A stretch of DNA of 64,000 nt from Alphaproteobacteria bacterium (GTDB lineage: Bacteria; Pseudomonadota; Alphaproteobacteria; UBA6615): assembly GCA_039980135.1 (NCBI GenBank), contig JBDXCV010000006.1, forward strand, positions 186,001 through 250,000, in the 5' to 3' direction. Below, in pieces: positions 53,707 through 62,883 of the stretch. A program made the translations under genes and the position numbers. The stretch's first letter is position 1. The number at the start of each line of letters is the position of its first letter. Below the pieces are notes generated by a model. The model was not told where the DNA came from. It did not search any database and saw only the letters and a program-made list of their open reading frames with translations.

Positions 53707-54738
53707 CTAGCGGATCGGCGGCGAGTAAAGGATGCCGCCGTTGGTCCACAAGGCATTGAGACCCCGTTCAAGACCCAATGCCGTGTCCGGCCCGAGATAC
53801 TTGTCGAACATCTCGGCATAGTTGCCTTCTGCGGCGATTGCGTTGACTGCCCAGTCCTTGCTGAGACCCAACATCTCGCCTGTCGAGCCCTCGGAGCCGA
53901 GCATCCGGTTGATTTCCGGATTGTCGGTGCCCTTCGCCAGTTCGGCCACATTCGCCTTTGTAACGCCGAGTTCCTCGGCGGAAATCAGCGCGTTGAGTGT
54001 CCAGCGCGCGATGTCAGCCCACTGGTCGTCGCCCTGGCGGACGAGAGGTCCGAGCGGTTCCTTGGAGATGATCTCCGGGAAGACCATGTGGTTCTGCGCG
54101 TCGTCGAACGTCGCCTTCGTGGCCGCCAGGCCCGAGGCGTCGGTCGTATAGACGTCGCAACGCTCCGCTTCATAGGCCGCGCGGGCCTCGGCGTTCGTCT
54201 CGATCGGCACCGGCTCGTAGCTGATGTCGTTGTCGCGGGCGAAGTCGGCGAGATTCAGCTCCGTCGTCGTGCCGGTCTGGATGCAGATCGACGCACCGTC
54301 GAGCTCCGTGGCGCTCGTGATGCCCAGCGCCTTGCGGCCGATGAAGCCCTGGCCGTCATAGTAGTTCACGCCGACGAAGGTAAATCCGAGATCGACATCG
54401 CGCGACAATGTCCAGGTGGTGTTGCGCGACAGCACATCGATTTCACCCGAGGCGAGTGCGGGGAAGCGCTGTTTGCCGGTGAGGCTGACATATTTGACCT
54501 TGCTCGGATCACCGAGCACCGCGGCGGCAAGCGCCTTGCAGTAGGCAACATCGAACCCCTGCCAGTTGCCCTTGTCGTCGGTGAAGGCAAAGCCGGGAAG
54601 GCCCGTGTTCATCCCACAGTTCAACACGCCTGCGGCGCGGACGTCGTCCAGCGTGGCCGCGTGTGCGGCGTTTGTGTTGCCGCCAATCGCCATGAGCCCG
54701 GCGACGGCGATCACGCCTGTCAGTAGTTTGACTTTCAT
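53707..54738 (-). CDS. aapJ: AapJ, general L-amino acid ABC transporter periplasmic binding protein
   Basis: 343 residues with a signal peptide ending near NTNAAHA (about 26). The body has the polar-amino-acid binding fold: LDDVRAAGVLNCGMNTGLPG, WQGFDVAYCKALAAAVLGDP, VDVLSRNTTWTLSRDVDLG-like strand and CDVYTTDASGLAATKA. First gene of aapJQMP. The 160-base gap upstream separates it from a divergent lipoprotein gene and should hold its promoter. Confidence 0.95.
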   Translation of the reverse strand: MKVKLLTGVIAVAGLMAIGGNTNAAHAATLDDVRAAGVLNCGMNTGLPGFAFTDDKGNWQGFDVAYCKALAAAVLGDPSKVKYVSLTGKQRFPALASGEIDVLSRNTTWTLSRDVDLGFTFVGVNYYDGQGFIGRKALGITSATELDGASICIQTGTTTELNLADFARDNDISYEPVPIETNAEARAAYEAERCDVYTTDASGLAATKATFDDAQNHMVFPEIISKEPLGPLVRQGDDQWADIARWTLNALISAEELGVTKANVAELAKGTDNPEINRMLGSEGSTGEMLGLSKDWAVNAIAAEGNYAEMFDKYLGPDTALGLERGLNALWTNGGILYSPPIR

Positions 54739-54899
54739 CTCGATACTCCCTGGTTGTTATCCACTAATGGATTTCCCCCACATAGGCGGTTGGATATTAT
54801 TTTCTTATCGTGGGTGATCTTGCCTGTTTCGGGCTGTGCCCGACAACAGGGTTATCAAAAAAATTGATCGAGACGGTCCGTTGGAGTCAGACTCCCGGA

Positions 54900-55874
54900 A
54901 TGCCTGTTTTTCAAGCATTTGTGCAGGGTTGGAAGCGTTGGGGCGCGGGTGCGATATGTGTCGGGCTGGCTGCCTGCGCGTCGCCGCCGGAAGTGACGAC
55001 CGGAACCGGAGGGGCGCCGGGAAGGCCGGTCACGGTCGTGGCGTTCGGCGACATGCCGTATCGCGCTCAAGATTTTCCCGCGTATGAGCGACTGCTTCAG
55101 TCGATCAGCGCCACGGCGCCGGATGTCACCATCAATGTGGGTGATATCAAGGGGGGCGGACCATGTGACGAGGCGATCTACCTGCGCCAGCGCAACTATA
55201 TGAACAGCGTGGCCGGCCCGTTGGTCTATACCCCCGGCGACAATGAATGGACGGACTGCCATCGGGACGGCTGGGGCGACTATGACCCGCGCGAACGCCT
55301 GTCGGTATTGCGCGATCTGTTTTTCGCTCAACCGGTCAGCCTGGGGCGCGCGCCGATCATGCTTGAGCGCCAATCCGATCTCTCTCCGGCGCACAGCGCG
55401 CTTGTGGAGAATGCGCGTTGGCGGATCAACGGGATATTGTTCGGGACGGCCCATGTGGTCGGTTCAAACAACGGGCGCAGGGCGGGCGACGCTGCAGCGA
55501 TTGCGGAGTATGAAAGTCGGAATGCCGCGAACATTGCCTGGATCTCGGAGCTCTTCGAGATCGCACGCGCCGCACGCTCGACGGCGGTGGTGCTGGCGTT
55601 TCAGGCCGATCCCTACCTGCTTTACGGCCTGGGTGGGGGATTCCATGCAACCCTGGCCGCAATCACCGAAGGTGCGATCGCGTTTGGCGGCCCCGTGCTT
55701 GTGATTCACGGCGACGGGCATGTGTTCACCGTCGACAACCCGTTCCACGATAGTTTCGGCAATCAACTGGAGAATGTGTTTCGGGTCGAGGTGCCCGGCG
55801 CGCTCGATATTCGCGCGGTCCGGATCCGGGTCGACCCAGGTGCGCCAAGAATATTCGCAGTCGAAGCTTTCTGA
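54900..55874 (+). CDS. Metallophosphoesterase-like lipoprotein
   Basis: 324 residues from ATG 54900. N-terminal signal with lipobox VGLAACA, so a lipid-anchored protein outside the cytoplasm. Calcineurin-like metal motifs: VVAFGDMPYRA (GDxx), INVGDIKGGG (GDxxD-like), YTPGDNEWTDCH (GDNE/H) and IHGDGHVF (GH-GxH). Likely a phosphatase or phosphodiesterase of unknown substrate. The open frame starts 30 residues earlier, but that leader lacks a signal pattern. Convergent with the S1C-like gene, 12 bases apart. Confidence 0.75.
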   Translation: MPVFQAFVQGWKRWGAGAICVGLAACASPPEVTTGTGGAPGRPVTVVAFGDMPYRAQDFPAYERLLQSISATAPDVTINVGDIKGGGPCDEAIYLRQRNYMNSVAGPLVYTPGDNEWTDCHRDGWGDYDPRERLSVLRDLFFAQPVSLGRAPIMLERQSDLSPAHSALVENARWRINGILFGTAHVVGSNNGRRAGDAAAIAEYESRNAANIAWISELFEIARAARSTAVVLAFQADPYLLYGLGGGFHATLAAITEGAIAFGGPVLVIHGDGHVFTVDNPFHDSFGNQLENVFRVEVPGALDIRAVRIRVDPGAPRIFAVEAF

Positions 55875-55886
55875 GCCGGCTTGAGG

Positions 55887-56864
55887 CTAGTTGACGCGGG
55901 GCTTTTTCAGATAGTCCGCGCGTGCCGCGCTCTCGACGCTGACCGAAACAACCTGGCTGTCGCGATGCAGGGTCAGCGGTACCATCACCCCGGCATCGCC
56001 CAGGGACCATATCTTCCGGAAGAGGGTCGAGAGGCCGGAGATTTCCTCGCCGTCGACGCCGAGCACCATATCCCCGGGCTCGACACCGGCGCGCATCGCG
56101 GGCCCGCCCTCGGCGATCCCGGCGACAACGAGGTGGTTCTCGGCCTCGGCCGTCGTCATCCCAAGCCAGGGCCGTGCGGCCCGGCGTCGGCCGCCGAGCT
56201 CGATAATCTCATGGAGAATGGGCTTCAGCAGGTCGATGGGTACGATCATGTTGCCATCGATCTCGTCATCGTCGCCGGCGGCCTGCTGGATATACAGCGA
56301 GCCGATGCCGGCGAGGTGGCCCGCCTGGTTGATCACGGCGGCGCCGCTCCAGCGCGGGTGTGCAGGCACCGTGAAGATGGCGCTGTCGAGCACATACTCC
56401 CAGGACCCGGCGAACTCGCGAACCGAGATTACCTGGGTGTTGATGGCCGCCTCGCGCCCGCCCTGTCCGGCAACGATCAAGGAATCACCAGTCGATATCT
56501 CGGCGGATTCTCCCAGCGGCATCGCTGGCAGGTTCAGAACGCCCAATGCCTGCACAAGCCCGAATCCGGTTTCCTGGTCATAGCCGACGACATGGGCAGC
56601 ATGGGCGCCGCCATGGTTGTCGATCAGCCAGACATCCTCGGCCTCGGTCACGAGATAACCGATGGTCAGGACCATGCCGTCGTTGCTGATGACCACGCCC
56701 TGGCCTTCTCGTTCGGTGCCGAGAATCGGCGCCGTGAAGGCGTCATCGGGAACACGTGACTGCAGCGCCACGACCGAGGAGAGTGTGCGCTCCAGGTCGA
56801 ACGACACTTCATCGGGTTTCGGGTGCCGTCCGAGGTTCAGGTTCCAAGGGTGCGATTCACTCAC
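55887..56864 (-). CDS. S1C (DegP-like) serine protease homologue with degenerate active site, plus PDZ domain
   Basis: 325 residues from GTG 56864, which has GGAG eight bases upstream; no signal peptide is seen. The trypsin-like domain has GQGVVISNDGMVLTIGYLVT where DegP has TNNHVV, so the catalytic His is Tyr. YDQETGFGLVQ replaces the catalytic Asp of TDLAVL. WSGAAVINQAGHLAGI keeps a Ser at the GNSGGP position but not the oxyanion glycines. A C-terminal PDZ domain (about 220-300: GMTTAEAENHLVVAGIAEGG, PAMRAGVEPGDMVLGVDG) is intact. It probably binds rather than cuts proteins. Confidence 0.8.
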   Translation of the reverse strand: MSESHPWNLNLGRHPKPDEVSFDLERTLSSVVALQSRVPDDAFTAPILGTEREGQGVVISNDGMVLTIGYLVTEAEDVWLIDNHGGAHAAHVVGYDQETGFGLVQALGVLNLPAMPLGESAEISTGDSLIVAGQGGREAAINTQVISVREFAGSWEYVLDSAIFTVPAHPRWSGAAVINQAGHLAGIGSLYIQQAAGDDDEIDGNMIVPIDLLKPILHEIIELGGRRRAARPWLGMTTAEAENHLVVAGIAEGGPAMRAGVEPGDMVLGVDGEEISGLSTLFRKIWSLGDAGVMVPLTLHRDSQVVSVSVESAARADYLKKPRVN

Positions 56865-56993
56865 GCCTTGCGCTCCGGTTGCTTGTGCCTGCGCTTCGTC
56901 GCGCATGTACGGGCAGGAGGGGTAGTGGTCTTGCACCCCTGCCGTCAAGTATCGGGGGTCCGGATGCGATTCGAAACAGCGCGCATTTCCCAT

Positions 56994-57240
56994 ATGACCC
57001 GACCGACTACAGTCGAATTCGGCATATTTATTGCTTCTATTTGGCTAAGGGCGGCCTTCGCGGCACCCCCAGATACTGGACCAGAAACTCTCGGTGTCGT
57101 TGTTTTATGTGTAAAAACAGTAATTTACATAGATAATGGACAAGAGGAGTTTACGAGACTGATTCAATATGCGGTACTAAAATATGCAGAATGCGACAGA
57201 TTTTCGCATTTCGAATAGCGTATTGGCGGGCGTTCAGACC
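56994..57240. promoter_or_regulatory. AT-rich regulatory region upstream of the RTX gene, with two inverted repeats
   Basis: Base composition here is visibly more AT-rich than the surrounding genes. It contains TGTGTAAA (57109-57115 end) and TTTACATA (57124-57131) around an 8-base centre, and a perfect inverted repeat AATGCGA (57190-57196) / TCGCATT (57204-57210) with a 7-base centre. These look like operator sites for dimeric regulators or hairpins in the RTX leader. The rest of the 405-base gap (56865-57269) shows nothing else. Confidence 0.45.
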
Positions 57241-57269
57241 GAGAATCAGGCGCGTAGAGGCAGGTGACG

Positions 57270-59159
57270 ATGGCGAAGATTAATGGCAGCGGCATTCTGG
57301 ATTTGCTCAATGGGACGTTGGGCGGCGATACCATCAAGGGCTATGGCGGCGACGATATCCTGAACGGGTTGGGCGGCAGCGATAAGCTTTACGGTGGCGA
57401 CAACAACGACATTCTGAACGGCGGTGATGGCGCCGATCGCCTGTATGGCGACAATGGAACCGATACGCTGAACGGCGGCAACGGCGCGGACCGGCTCTAT
57501 GGCGGCGCCGGGAATGACGACGTCCGGGGCGACGCTGGCAACGACAGGGCGTGGGGTGGTGACGGCAACGATCAGCTGCGCGGCGGTGACGGCGCCGATC
57601 AACTCCGCGGTGATGACGGCGACGATTTTCTGTGGGGCGATGTCGGCAATGACAAGGCCTGGGGCGGCATTGGCGATGATCAGCTCCACGGCGGTGCCGG
57701 TAACGACATTCTCTATGGCGATGATGGTGACGACCACATCTGGGGCGATGACGGCAACGACAAGCTCTATGGCGGCAAGGGCAACGACAATCTGCAGGCC
57801 AGTCTCGGAGCCGATATCCTCTCCGGGCAGGATGGCAACGACACCCTTGATGGCGGCGAGGGCAAGGACACCCTCGACGGCGGAAATCACAACGACATCC
57901 TCTTCGGCGGACTGGGCAATGACACGCTGCGCGGTCGCAATGATGAAGACGAACTTCATGGCGGCGGGGACGACGACAGGCTCTACGGTGACGGCGGCAA
58001 CGATGATCTGTTCGGTGACGACGGTGCCGACAGGCTGTATGGCGGCGGCGGCAATGACACGCTCAATGGCGGTGCGGGTGCCGATCTGGTTGAAGGCGAT
58101 GGCGGCGATGATTCGATCGACGGCGGCGACGGTGCCGATACCCTGAAAGGCGAGTCCGGCAATGACACGGTCTATTTCGACGCCTCCGATGTCATGCAGA
58201 CCATGTTCGGTCTCGATGTCTACGGACTTGCCGATACGCTGGTCGATGGCGGCAGCAACTACGATACGCTGGTCGGTACCGACGGCGGCGATTTAATCGA
58301 TCTGGGCGACGATGCCTTTGCCGGCAAGCAAGGCAATTTCGAGCGGATCGAAGGCGGCAAGGGTGATGATGTGATCCTCAGCGAGGACGGCATCACCGTG
58401 AATACCGCATTCTCCATCGATGGCGGCGAAGGGTCCGATGTGATTTCGGCATTTGGCACCAACACCCCCAACAAGAACATTTCCCACATCGACCCGTCCT
58501 ACAACGACGCGAACGGCGAGTGGACGATTCAGTTCAACGGGCAGGGTGGCAGCCAGTCCGTGGTCCTCACGCAGGCCCAGGTCCAGGCCGAATCGACCTG
58601 GGATCCGCAGCAGAGTGCCAAGTCGATATTCGACAACGCGAACTTCACCAAGGGCAATTTCTTCGATGGCGGCGCGGGCGCAAACCAGCGGGTCGAGGGA
58701 TCCGAGGGCACCGATATTATCTTCGGCGGCGAGGCGGACGGCATCACCGATGCCAACGGCTATGACGATCATATCTATGCCAGTCACGGCAACGACATCC
58801 TCGTCGGCGGTGCGGACTACGACGTCTATTATTTCGGCCGCGGTGACGGGAAGGACTACATCTTCGACGGCAACGGCGAGGATGGTTCGGGCTATTCCAA
58901 CGCGCTGGTTCTGTTCGAGGGGTTTGACTCGAACGGCGACAAGGGCACCGAGGGTGTCGGCGTGAACGACATCAAGTTCACCAACAACGGCGACGGTACC
59001 TGGAAGATCGAGTTCGTGAACCCGGTGACCCAGCAGGCCAATGGCGACGGGACGATCACCTTCGCGGCTGGTGAAATCAGCGATATCAACCTGCGCGATG
59101 GCTCGACCGTCGTGCAGTACACCTACAACGACGGCACCGACAATTACGACGTCGTCTGA
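57270..59159 (+). CDS. RTX-type calcium-binding repeat protein
   Basis: 629 residues. About residues 15-300 are a near-continuous array of GGxGxDxLx nonapeptides (for example GGDGADRLYGDNGTDTLNGG, repeated about thirty times), which fold into a Ca2+-binding beta roll. The C-terminal half has a few more repeats (GGEGSDVISAFG, HGNDILVGGADYDVYYFGRG) and ends in an acidic stretch. This is typical of type I secretion substrates with an uncleaved C-terminal signal. No catalytic domain or T1SS genes are seen nearby. ATG 57270 preferred over GTG 57264. Likely secreted surface or matrix protein. Confidence 0.85.
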   Translation: MAKINGSGILDLLNGTLGGDTIKGYGGDDILNGLGGSDKLYGGDNNDILNGGDGADRLYGDNGTDTLNGGNGADRLYGGAGNDDVRGDAGNDRAWGGDGNDQLRGGDGADQLRGDDGDDFLWGDVGNDKAWGGIGDDQLHGGAGNDILYGDDGDDHIWGDDGNDKLYGGKGNDNLQASLGADILSGQDGNDTLDGGEGKDTLDGGNHNDILFGGLGNDTLRGRNDEDELHGGGDDDRLYGDGGNDDLFGDDGADRLYGGGGNDTLNGGAGADLVEGDGGDDSIDGGDGADTLKGESGNDTVYFDASDVMQTMFGLDVYGLADTLVDGGSNYDTLVGTDGGDLIDLGDDAFAGKQGNFERIEGGKGDDVILSEDGITVNTAFSIDGGEGSDVISAFGTNTPNKNISHIDPSYNDANGEWTIQFNGQGGSQSVVLTQAQVQAESTWDPQQSAKSIFDNANFTKGNFFDGGAGANQRVEGSEGTDIIFGGEADGITDANGYDDHIYASHGNDILVGGADYDVYYFGRGDGKDYIFDGNGEDGSGYSNALVLFEGFDSNGDKGTEGVGVNDIKFTNNGDGTWKIEFVNPVTQQANGDGTITFAAGEISDINLRDGSTVVQYTYNDGTDNYDVV

Positions 59160-59195
59160 CGAATTTACTTACCTCTCCAACTCCAATGATCCACT

Positions 59196-59225
59196 GCGCG
59201 ATCGGCATTGCCGGTCGCGCTTTTT
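59196..59225 (+). terminator. Rho-independent terminator after the RTX gene
   Basis: GCGCGATCGGC (59196-59206) and GCCGGTCGCGC (59210-59220) pair over 11 positions with one G-U and an ATT loop, followed by five Ts at 59221-59225. Confidence 0.85.
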
Positions 59226-59281
59226 CTTGGTTGCGACCTATACTGGTCGTCATGCCCAGATGAACATGATGGACCCGTGAA

Positions 59282-59863
59282 ATGACCGCGCAGCCCGACC
59301 ATATCCATGCCCTCGATTTACAGATTCCCGGCGCCGAAGATTTGGACGAGGATTTGCGGAAGTATTTCGCCGTTTGCCAGGATAAGCTCGGCATGGTGCC
59401 GAACGTGCTGCAGAGTTACGCGGTGGTGCCGGAGCGCCTGCGCGCCTTCATCGCCATGTACAACGAACTGATGTTGTCCGAGATGAGCCTGAGCCCTCTG
59501 GAGCGCGAGATGATCGCGACCGTCGTCTCGTCGGAAAATAAATGCTTTTACTGCGTGGTGGCCCATGGTGCGGGTGTTCGCGAACTGTCGGGCGACCCGG
59601 CACTCGGAGAACTGATGGCCATTAACTATCGCGCCGCAGAGATTCCGCCGCGCCAGCGTGCGATGCTCGACTTCGCCGTGAAAATGACCAACGCCCCTGC
59701 TGAGGTCGAGGAAACCGACCGTCAGGCCTTGCGGGACGCGGGTTTCGACGAGCGCGATATTCTCGATATTGCCAATGTCGCGGCCTTCTTCAACATGACG
59801 AACCGGGTCTCGACAGCGCTGGACCGGATGCCCAATCCGGAATATCACGCCAGGGCGCGATGA
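59282..59863 (+). CDS. Peroxidase-related / AhpD-like carboxymuconolactone decarboxylase family protein
   Basis: 193 residues, all helical. The AhpD-like redox motif is ENKCFYCVVAHGAGVRELSG (CxxC plus His), with LSPLEREMIATVVSS before it and YRAAEIPPRQRAMLDFAVKM after. This matches the uncharacterised peroxidase-related subfamily. It may reduce peroxides through its two cysteines. Confidence 0.87.
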   Translation: MTAQPDHIHALDLQIPGAEDLDEDLRKYFAVCQDKLGMVPNVLQSYAVVPERLRAFIAMYNELMLSEMSLSPLEREMIATVVSSENKCFYCVVAHGAGVRELSGDPALGELMAINYRAAEIPPRQRAMLDFAVKMTNAPAEVEETDRQALRDAGFDERDILDIANVAAFFNMTNRVSTALDRMPNPEYHARAR

Positions 59864-59959
59864 ATCCGGTTCCGGACCGTTGACATGATGGTGTGGCGGG
59901 GCTAGTTTCCGCGCGTTTCCGCCATTTGGGGCGGCATTTTTATATTTGGGAGCGGTCCG

Positions 59960-60085
59960 ATGAAGGTCGCAAGTTCGCTGAAGACACTCAAGAAGCGCGG
60001 CCGTGGCTGCCAGGTCGTACGCCGGCGTGGGCGCATCTACGTGATCAACAAGCGCAACCCCCGCTTCAAGGCGCGCCAGGGCTGA
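59960..60085 (+). CDS. rpmJ: 50S ribosomal protein bL36 (zinc-independent YkgO type)
   Basis: 41 residues: [20 protein letters not shown] then [21 protein letters not shown]. Only one Cys remains of the four Cys/His zinc ligands of the standard form, so this is the C-minus (YkgO-like) type, which is the usual one in alphaproteobacteria. TTTGGGAGCG before the ATG gives a ribosome site. A terminator lies 30 bases after the stop. Confidence 0.94.
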   Translation: MKVASSLKTLKKRGRGCQVVRRRGRIYVINKRNPRFKARQG

Positions 60086-60114
60086 GCCTCGCGTCTTACG
60101 AAGTGCTGAAAAGA

Positions 60115-60137
60115 CCGCGCGTTTTGCGCGGTTTTTT
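60115..60137 (+). terminator. Rho-independent terminator after rpmJ
   Basis: CCGCGC (60115-60120), loop GTTTT, GCGCGG (60126-60131), then six Ts. An AAAAGA run before the stem can extend the pairing with the T-tract. Confidence 0.88.
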
Positions 60138-60184
60138 GTTGCCCTCTGCCCGCTATACTCCAGGTCCCGTTTTGGAGATTTCAC

Positions 60185-61672
60185 ATGAAGATGCCTGAAC
60201 CCGATGCCCAGACCCTGGCCCGGCGCGAGGAGATCGTCGCGGCCATGCGTGAGCTCGTGCCGGGCGAAGGGGTCATCGCCGATGAGACAGGCCTGGCGGT
60301 CTATGAATCCGACGGGCTGACCGCCTACCGGCAACTGCCGATGATCGTCGTCCTGCCCGAAACGGTCGCGCAGGTCTCGGCGATCATGCGCTATTGCAAC
60401 GAGAATGCGGTGAAGATCGTCCCGCGTGGCGCCGGCACGTCCTTGTCGGGCGGCGCCTTGCCTGCCGCCGATGCCATCACGCTCGGGCTTGGAAAGTTTA
60501 ACCGTGTGCTCGAGATCGATTACGAGAATCGTTGCGCCGTCGTTCAGCCGGGGGTCACAAATCTGGGAATCACCCACGCGGTCGAGGCGGATGGTTTCTA
60601 CTACGCGCCCGACCCTTCGAGCCAGATCGCCTGCACAATCGGCGGCAATGTGGCGGAGAATTCCGGGGGCGTGCATTGCCTGAAATACGGCCTGACCACA
60701 AACAATATCCTGGGCATCGAGATGGTCCTGCCCGATGGCGAGATACTGCGTCTCGGCGGCAAGCATATGGATTCCGAAGGCTATGACCTGCTCGGCCTGA
60801 TGACCGGCTCGGAAGGTCTGCTCGGCGTGATCACGGAGGTTACGGTCCGTATCCTGCCAAAGCCGGCCACGGCGCGCGCACTGATGATTGGGTTTGAATC
60901 CAGCACCGCCGGCGGCCAGTGCGTTGCCGATATCATCGGCGCGGGCATCATTCCCGGCGGCATGGAGATGATGGACCGGCCCGCGATCAAGGCTGCGGAG
61001 GCCTTCGTCCAGGTCGGATATCCGCTTGATGTGGAGGCGCTGCTTCTGGTGGAACTCGACGGCCCGCCGGTCGAGGTGGACTATCTGATCGGCCGGGTGC
61101 GCGAGATTGCCGAAGGGCTGGGCGCGGTCTCGATCCGGGTCTCGGAGAGCGAAGACGAACGCAATCAGTTCTGGGCGGGCCGCAAGGCGGCGTTCCCTGC
61201 GATCGGTCGCCTGACGCCGGATTATTACTGCATGGACGGCACCATCCCGCGTCACCGCCTGCCCGAGGTGCTCGAGCGCATGTCGGGCCTGTCCGAGAAA
61301 TACGGTCTCGGCGTCGCCAACGTATTTCATGCCGGCGATGGCAACCTGCATCCGTTGATCATGTATGACGCCAACAAGCCGGGTGAGCTGGACCGGGCGG
61401 AGAATTTCGGCTCCGACATCCTGCGCCTGTGCGTCGAAGTGGGCGGCGTCCTGACCGGCGAGCATGGCGTCGGCGTCGAGAAGCGCGATCTGATGTCCGA
61501 GGTGTTCAGCGAGGACGATCTGAACCAGCAGCAGCGGGTCAAATGTGCGTTCGACCCGAACCAGCTGCTCAATCCGGGCAAGGTCTTCCCGACCCTGCAC
61601 CGCTGCGCCGAGCTCGGCCGCATGCATATTCATCGCGGCAAGATGCCGTTTCCCGATCTGCCGCGTTTTTGA
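60185..61672 (+). CDS. glcD: GlcD, glycolate oxidase FAD-linked subunit
   Basis: 495 residues. FAD-binding PCMH motif VKIVPRGAGTSLSGGALPAA, DPSSQIACTIGGNVAENSGG, GLMTGSEGLLGVITEVTVRI, and the C-terminal VFHAGDGNLHPLIMYD and LTGEHGVGVEKRDLM. These match GlcD of the glycolate dehydrogenase complex GlcDEF, which oxidises glycolate to glyoxylate at the membrane. First gene of the operon. Confidence 0.95.
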   Translation: MKMPEPDAQTLARREEIVAAMRELVPGEGVIADETGLAVYESDGLTAYRQLPMIVVLPETVAQVSAIMRYCNENAVKIVPRGAGTSLSGGALPAADAITLGLGKFNRVLEIDYENRCAVVQPGVTNLGITHAVEADGFYYAPDPSSQIACTIGGNVAENSGGVHCLKYGLTTNNILGIEMVLPDGEILRLGGKHMDSEGYDLLGLMTGSEGLLGVITEVTVRILPKPATARALMIGFESSTAGGQCVADIIGAGIIPGGMEMMDRPAIKAAEAFVQVGYPLDVEALLLVELDGPPVEVDYLIGRVREIAEGLGAVSIRVSESEDERNQFWAGRKAAFPAIGRLTPDYYCMDGTIPRHRLPEVLERMSGLSEKYGLGVANVFHAGDGNLHPLIMYDANKPGELDRAENFGSDILRLCVEVGGVLTGEHGVGVEKRDLMSEVFSEDDLNQQQRVKCAFDPNQLLNPGKVFPTLHRCAELGRMHIHRGKMPFPDLPRF

Positions 61673-61680
61673 GTTTGGCG

Positions 61681-62880
61681 ATGGTTGAAACCTTCAAACC
61701 CGAAACCGCCGAACAGGTCGTTGAGGCGATTGCCTGGGCGACCGGCGAGGAGACGCCCGTCGAAATCGTCGGTACCGGGACCAAGCACGGCTTCGGGCGG
61801 CCCATGGGCGACGGCAACCGCACCATCGCCCACGCGATCGATCTTTCCGGACTTTCGGGCATCACCCTGTACGAGCCAGAGGAGCTGGTCCTGTCGGCCT
61901 GGGCGGGCACGCCGCTGGCCGAAATCGAGGCCGCCGTCGCGGCGAAAGGGCAAATGCTGGCGTTCGAGCCGCCGCATTTCGCACGCTTGTACGGAAACGA
62001 GGGCGGTACGCTGGGCGGCATGATCGCCTGTAATCTGGCCGGCCCGCGTCGGGTCAAGGCGGGCGCGGCGCGCGACCATATTCTGGGGATCGAGGCGGTG
62101 ACGGGCCGTGGCGATCTGGTGAAGAGCGGCGGCCGGGTGGTCAAGAACGTTACCGGCTACGACCTGTCGAAGCTGTTGACCGGGTCCTTCGGCACTCTGG
62201 CGGCGCTGACCCGGATCACGATCAAGGTGCTGCCCGCCGCGGAGACCGAGGAAACAATCCTGCTGTCCGGCCTGGACGACGCTGCGGCTATCGAAACCAT
62301 GACGGCGGCGCTGAACTCCAGCAACGAGGTGTCCGGGGCGGCACATTTGCCGGACGGACTGGCATCCACCCAAGGTCCGGTCACCGCGTTCCGGGTCGAG
62401 GGCTTCGTTCCCTCGGTGTCGGCACGTGCCGAAGCGCTACAGGAGCTGGTTGGCACACGCGGGAGGGTCACGACGCTTGATCGTGAGGCGTCAAAAGCCT
62501 TCTGGACATCCGTGCGCGACGCCGAGGGTGTGGGCGACGGTAAATCGCCGCTCTGGCGCCTCTCCGTCACACCGGACAGGGCGGCCGATGTTACGGCCGC
62601 CATCCTGGCCGAAGTCCCGGGGACGGTAATGTATGACTGGGGGGGTGGATTGATCTGGTTCCGCGCCGATGGCGCGGACGTCGCGGCAAACGTACGCGCC
62701 GCGCTCGCCGCAAACGGCGGTGGTCATGCCACCCTGGTGCGTGCGCCGAACAATACGCGCCGCAATGTCGATGTGTTCGAGCCGCAGCCCGCCCCGCTGG
62801 CGGCGCTGTCGCGCCGGGTCAAGGAAAGCTTCGATCCGCGCCATATCCTCAACCCCGGCCGCATGTATAACGGGGTCTGA
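61681..62880 (+). CDS. glcE: GlcE, glycolate oxidase FAD-binding subunit
   Basis: 399 residues from ATG 61681, nine bases after glcD stops. FAD-binding domain with VEIVGTGTKHGFGRPMGDG, the aromatic patch EPPHFARLYGNEGGTLGG, ACNLAGPRRVKAGAARDHIL, and the C-terminal FDPRHILNPGRMYNGV. The second FAD-type subunit of glycolate dehydrogenase. The next gene starts four bases after its stop. Confidence 0.94.
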   Translation: MVETFKPETAEQVVEAIAWATGEETPVEIVGTGTKHGFGRPMGDGNRTIAHAIDLSGLSGITLYEPEELVLSAWAGTPLAEIEAAVAAKGQMLAFEPPHFARLYGNEGGTLGGMIACNLAGPRRVKAGAARDHILGIEAVTGRGDLVKSGGRVVKNVTGYDLSKLLTGSFGTLAALTRITIKVLPAAETEETILLSGLDDAAAIETMTAALNSSNEVSGAAHLPDGLASTQGPVTAFRVEGFVPSVSARAEALQELVGTRGRVTTLDREASKAFWTSVRDAEGVGDGKSPLWRLSVTPDRAADVTAAILAEVPGTVMYDWGGGLIWFRADGADVAANVRAALAANGGGHATLVRAPNNTRRNVDVFEPQPAPLAALSRRVKESFDPRHILNPGRMYNGV

Positions 62881-62883
62881 TCG

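Noticed and set aside
57246-57959. Reverse-strand open frame of hydrophobic Val/Ala/Ile repeats opposite the RTX gene
   Set aside because: It is the mirror of the repeated GGxGxD codons; the repetition comes from the RTX array.
57264-59159. Tandem repeats of the RTX gene as a CRISPR-like or satellite array
   Set aside because: Repeat units vary at most positions, are in frame throughout, and encode the known calcium-binding nonapeptide.
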